DNA of 7,992 bases. Source: JAIBAI01 sp044238875. GTDB taxonomy: Bacteria; Bacteroidota; Bacteroidia; M30B66. The stretch's first letter is position 1, and every line of letters begins with the position of its first letter. Positions 6,391 through 7,992 of this stretch are shown piece after piece. Position numbers and translations under genes: made by a program. Where the stretch lies: NCBI GenBank assembly GCA_044238875.1, contig JBIICM010000114.1, positions 1 to 7,992 of the forward strand, read 5' to 3'. A model generated the notes under the pieces. That model worked only from the letters and a program-made list of their open reading frames with translations, was not told the origin of the DNA and did not search any database.

Positions 6391-6398
6391 CAAAAGTA
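6391..6398 (-). promoter_or_regulatory. likely Bacteroidota -7 promoter box for the skp/ompH pair
   Basis: On the minus strand TACTTTTG is an exact match to TAnnTTTG, 20 bases before the preferred ATG of the first skp/ompH gene and inside the 105-base gap after bamA. A weak ATTG about 22 bases further upstream could be a -33 element. The transcript would have a very short leader. The box supports separate expression of the chaperone pair and argues against the longer upstream start. Confidence 0.58.
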
Positions 6399-6475
6399 AT
6401 CATTTCAATAGGGTTTTCAGCAATTAATCCAAAGATCATGCTAAAGAAGCAAAAGTTATCACAGATAGCAGAGAA

Positions 6476-7992
6476 TCAGTTGAAATTTTGTCCGATAATA
6501 AAGTGGAAATAGCTTTTCTGCACCTGATAGGAAGGTGAGACTTTATCAAATGGAACGGCCCAGTCGAGACCAAGCAGACCGAACATGGGCAGAAAAACCC
6601 TTACTCCCAAACCGGCAGATCTTTTCAGGTTGAAGGGATCAAAATCCCGCACTTTCATCCAGGAATTACCCCCTTCAAGAAAACCGATTCCGAAGACCGT
6701 AGCCGACGGGTTCAGTGAAACAGGAAACCTGAGCTCCATGGTAAGCCTGTTGTATAGCGGAGCGTCAAGACCATTGGCAACCGACCCGGAAACACTGGCA
6801 TCGGGGTAACCTCTCAAACCTACTATATCCGCCCCAAGTAATTGCGCCCCGAAAGTGAGACCGTTTAAACCCGTGCCACCAAACCTGAATCGTTCAAATG
6901 GAGAAAGCCCCTTGATTGAATTGTAGGAGCCGACCAGCCCAAAATTGGCGCGTGTCATCAGCACAAGCGGGTGTGATTTGCTGTTGGTGAGTCGTGTAAA
7001 CCACTGCGCATCGAATTTCCATTTATAGAATTCAACCCATTTGTAACGTTGAGCAATGGTCTGGTAGTCATCAGCCGTTCGGCCTTTCAACAATGAATAA
7101 GGAAAGGTGAATTGCAGCGATAAGGACAAAGAAGAACCGGTTCTGGGATAGATAGGATCATCCACAGAATTGCGCGACAATGAATTAGTTAAGCTCAGGT
7201 TATTGGCGAAACCGGTACTCAGCTCAAAAGCAGAAGAATTTTGCAGTTCATAGTACTGATAGCTGAGCGAGTGCTGCAGGCTGAAAAGGTCATCGGGCCA
7301 GCGAAGCCGGCGTCCGAAGCCCAGAATCAATCCGGTATTTTTAGTAATACTCCTGTTGGGATCTGCTCTCGGGAGACCATTTCCAAAAATTGAGTGGTAG
7401 AGGGTTACTGTAAGGGAGTTTGGTCGTTTGCCGCCCAGCCAGGGTTCAGTAAAAGAGAGGTTGTAACTTTGAAAGGTGGGGCCTGTAGAAGATGCATTGA
7501 TGGAGAGCCTTTGTCCGTCGCCTGCGGGAAGCGGTTGCCAGGCACCCTTTCTGAACATCTTTTTTGCGCTGAAATTATTAAATGAAAGACCAAGATTACC
7601 GATGAGCCGGCCAGCTCCCCATCCGCCTGAAAGTTGAAGCTGATCGGAGGGCTTCTCCTCCACCCTGTATTCTATGTCAACTGTACCATTTACTGGGTCA
7701 GGAATGGGTGAAACGCCCAGTTTTTCAGGATTAAAGTAGCCCAAAGCCATCAGCTCCCGCTGGGTTCTTATGATATCTGAACGCCTGAAAAGCTGACCAG
7801 GCCTGGTGCGCAATTCGCGCAGGATTACATGGTCATTGGTTTTTTCATTTCCAACAACTGTAACCCGGTTGATGGTTGCCTGTTTTCCTTCATAAATCCG
7901 CATTTCTATATCGACTGAATCTTTACCGATAATTGACTCGACCGGTGTAACCCTGAAAAACAGATAACCATCGTTCATGTAAAGTGAACTTA
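6476..7992 (-). CDS. bamA: BamA/Omp85 outer-membrane protein assembly factor, C-terminal part (5' end outside window)
   Basis: The C-terminal part (about 505 codons) of the essential outer-membrane insertase. The frame stays open to the window edge. The ATG at 7978 is internal, since the preceding codons (SSLY) continue into MNDGYLFFRV, a usual POTRA helix-to-strand stretch. What remains is the end of one POTRA domain (to about 7880), a complete last POTRA domain at about 7879-7650 (INRVTVVGNEKTNDHVILRE, then RELMALGYF and VDIEYRVEEKPS), and the 16-strand barrel from about 7620 to the end. The loop-6 motif appears as GLRGYP at about 6803-6820, the family's conserved RGY/RGF hairpin that packs inside the barrel. 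The protein ends SYFHFIIGQNFN, a C-terminal strand (beta signal) of the kind seen in Bacteroidota BamA. The signal peptide and earlier POTRA domains are off the window. The skp/ompH genes follow on the same strand. Confidence 0.96.
   Translation of the reverse strand, partial: SSLYMNDGYLFFRVTPVESIIGKDSVDIEMRIYEGKQATINRVTVVGNEKTNDHVILRELRTRPGQLFRRSDIIRTQRELMALGYFNPEKLGVSPIPDPVNGTVDIEYRVEEKPSDQLQLSGGWGAGRLIGNLGLSFNNFSAKKMFRKGAWQPLPAGDGQRLSINASSTGPTFQSYNLSFTEPWLGGKRPNSLTVTLYHSIFGNGLPRADPNRSITKNTGLILGFGRRLRWPDDLFSLQHSLSYQYYELQNSSAFELSTGFANNLSLTNSLSRNSVDDPIYPRTGSSLSLSLQFTFPYSLLKGRTADDYQTIAQRYKWVEFYKWKFDAQWFTRLTNSKSHPLVLMTRANFGLVGSYNSIKGLSPFERFRFGGTGLNGLTFGAQLLGADIVGLRGYPDASVSGSVANGLDAPLYNRLTMELRFPVSLNPSATVFGIGFLEGGNSWMKVRDFDPFNLKRSAGLGVRVFLPMFGLLGLDWAVPFDKVSPSYQVQKSYFHFIIGQNFN

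Noticed and set aside
6371..6439. N-terminal extension of the first skp/ompH frame (23 extra codons)
   Set aside because: It reads through the likely -7 box and moves the signal peptide away from the N-terminus.

Overview
The window comes from a member of the Bacteroidota, most likely a Bacteroidales-like or related environmental lineage; the genus cannot be told from this sequence. The reasons are: the order bamA – skp/ompH – skp/ompH – murI, which is characteristic of the phylum; two good matches to the Bacteroidota -7 promoter box (TAnnTTTG) placed just upstream of genes; AT-rich leaders without clear Shine-Dalgarno sequences; and a DUF58 protein and a WcaJ-type sugar transferase of the kinds common there. 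Base composition looks even across the window, and I saw no insertion sequence, phage gene, tRNA, rRNA or CRISPR array.

Plus strand, 2-2948: a tightly coupled three-gene run. It holds the C-terminal part of a Gfo/Idh/MocA-family oxidoreductase (cut by the window start), an unassigned lipoprotein with a PEGA-like and a carbohydrate-binding-like region, and a polyprenyl-phosphate glycosylphosphotransferase that would start assembly of a surface polysaccharide. Each stop codon overlaps the next start codon (TGATG at 668-672, ATGA at 1515-1518), so the three are probably translated together and may serve the same envelope glycan pathway.

Plus strand, 2949-4335: thioredoxin, which has its own likely promoter and a strong intrinsic terminator, followed by a DUF58 protein with an intact vWA-type metal site.

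Minus strand, 7992-4389 (convergent with the left half): the C-terminal part of BamA (cut by the window end), two adjacent Skp/OmpH-like periplasmic chaperones with a likely promoter before the first and a clear intrinsic terminator after the second, and then glutamate racemase. BamA inserts outer-membrane proteins, the Skp-like proteins probably carry such clients through the periplasm, and MurI supplies D-glutamate for peptidoglycan. This half is therefore a cell-envelope biogenesis cluster.

All intergenic gaps are short (at most about 105 bases). The content is mostly conserved core genes, and I found no convincing new system. The points most worth a second look are the lipoprotein coupled to the sugar transferase, and the true start and promoter of murI, where the longest open frame would begin inside the preceding terminator hairpin.
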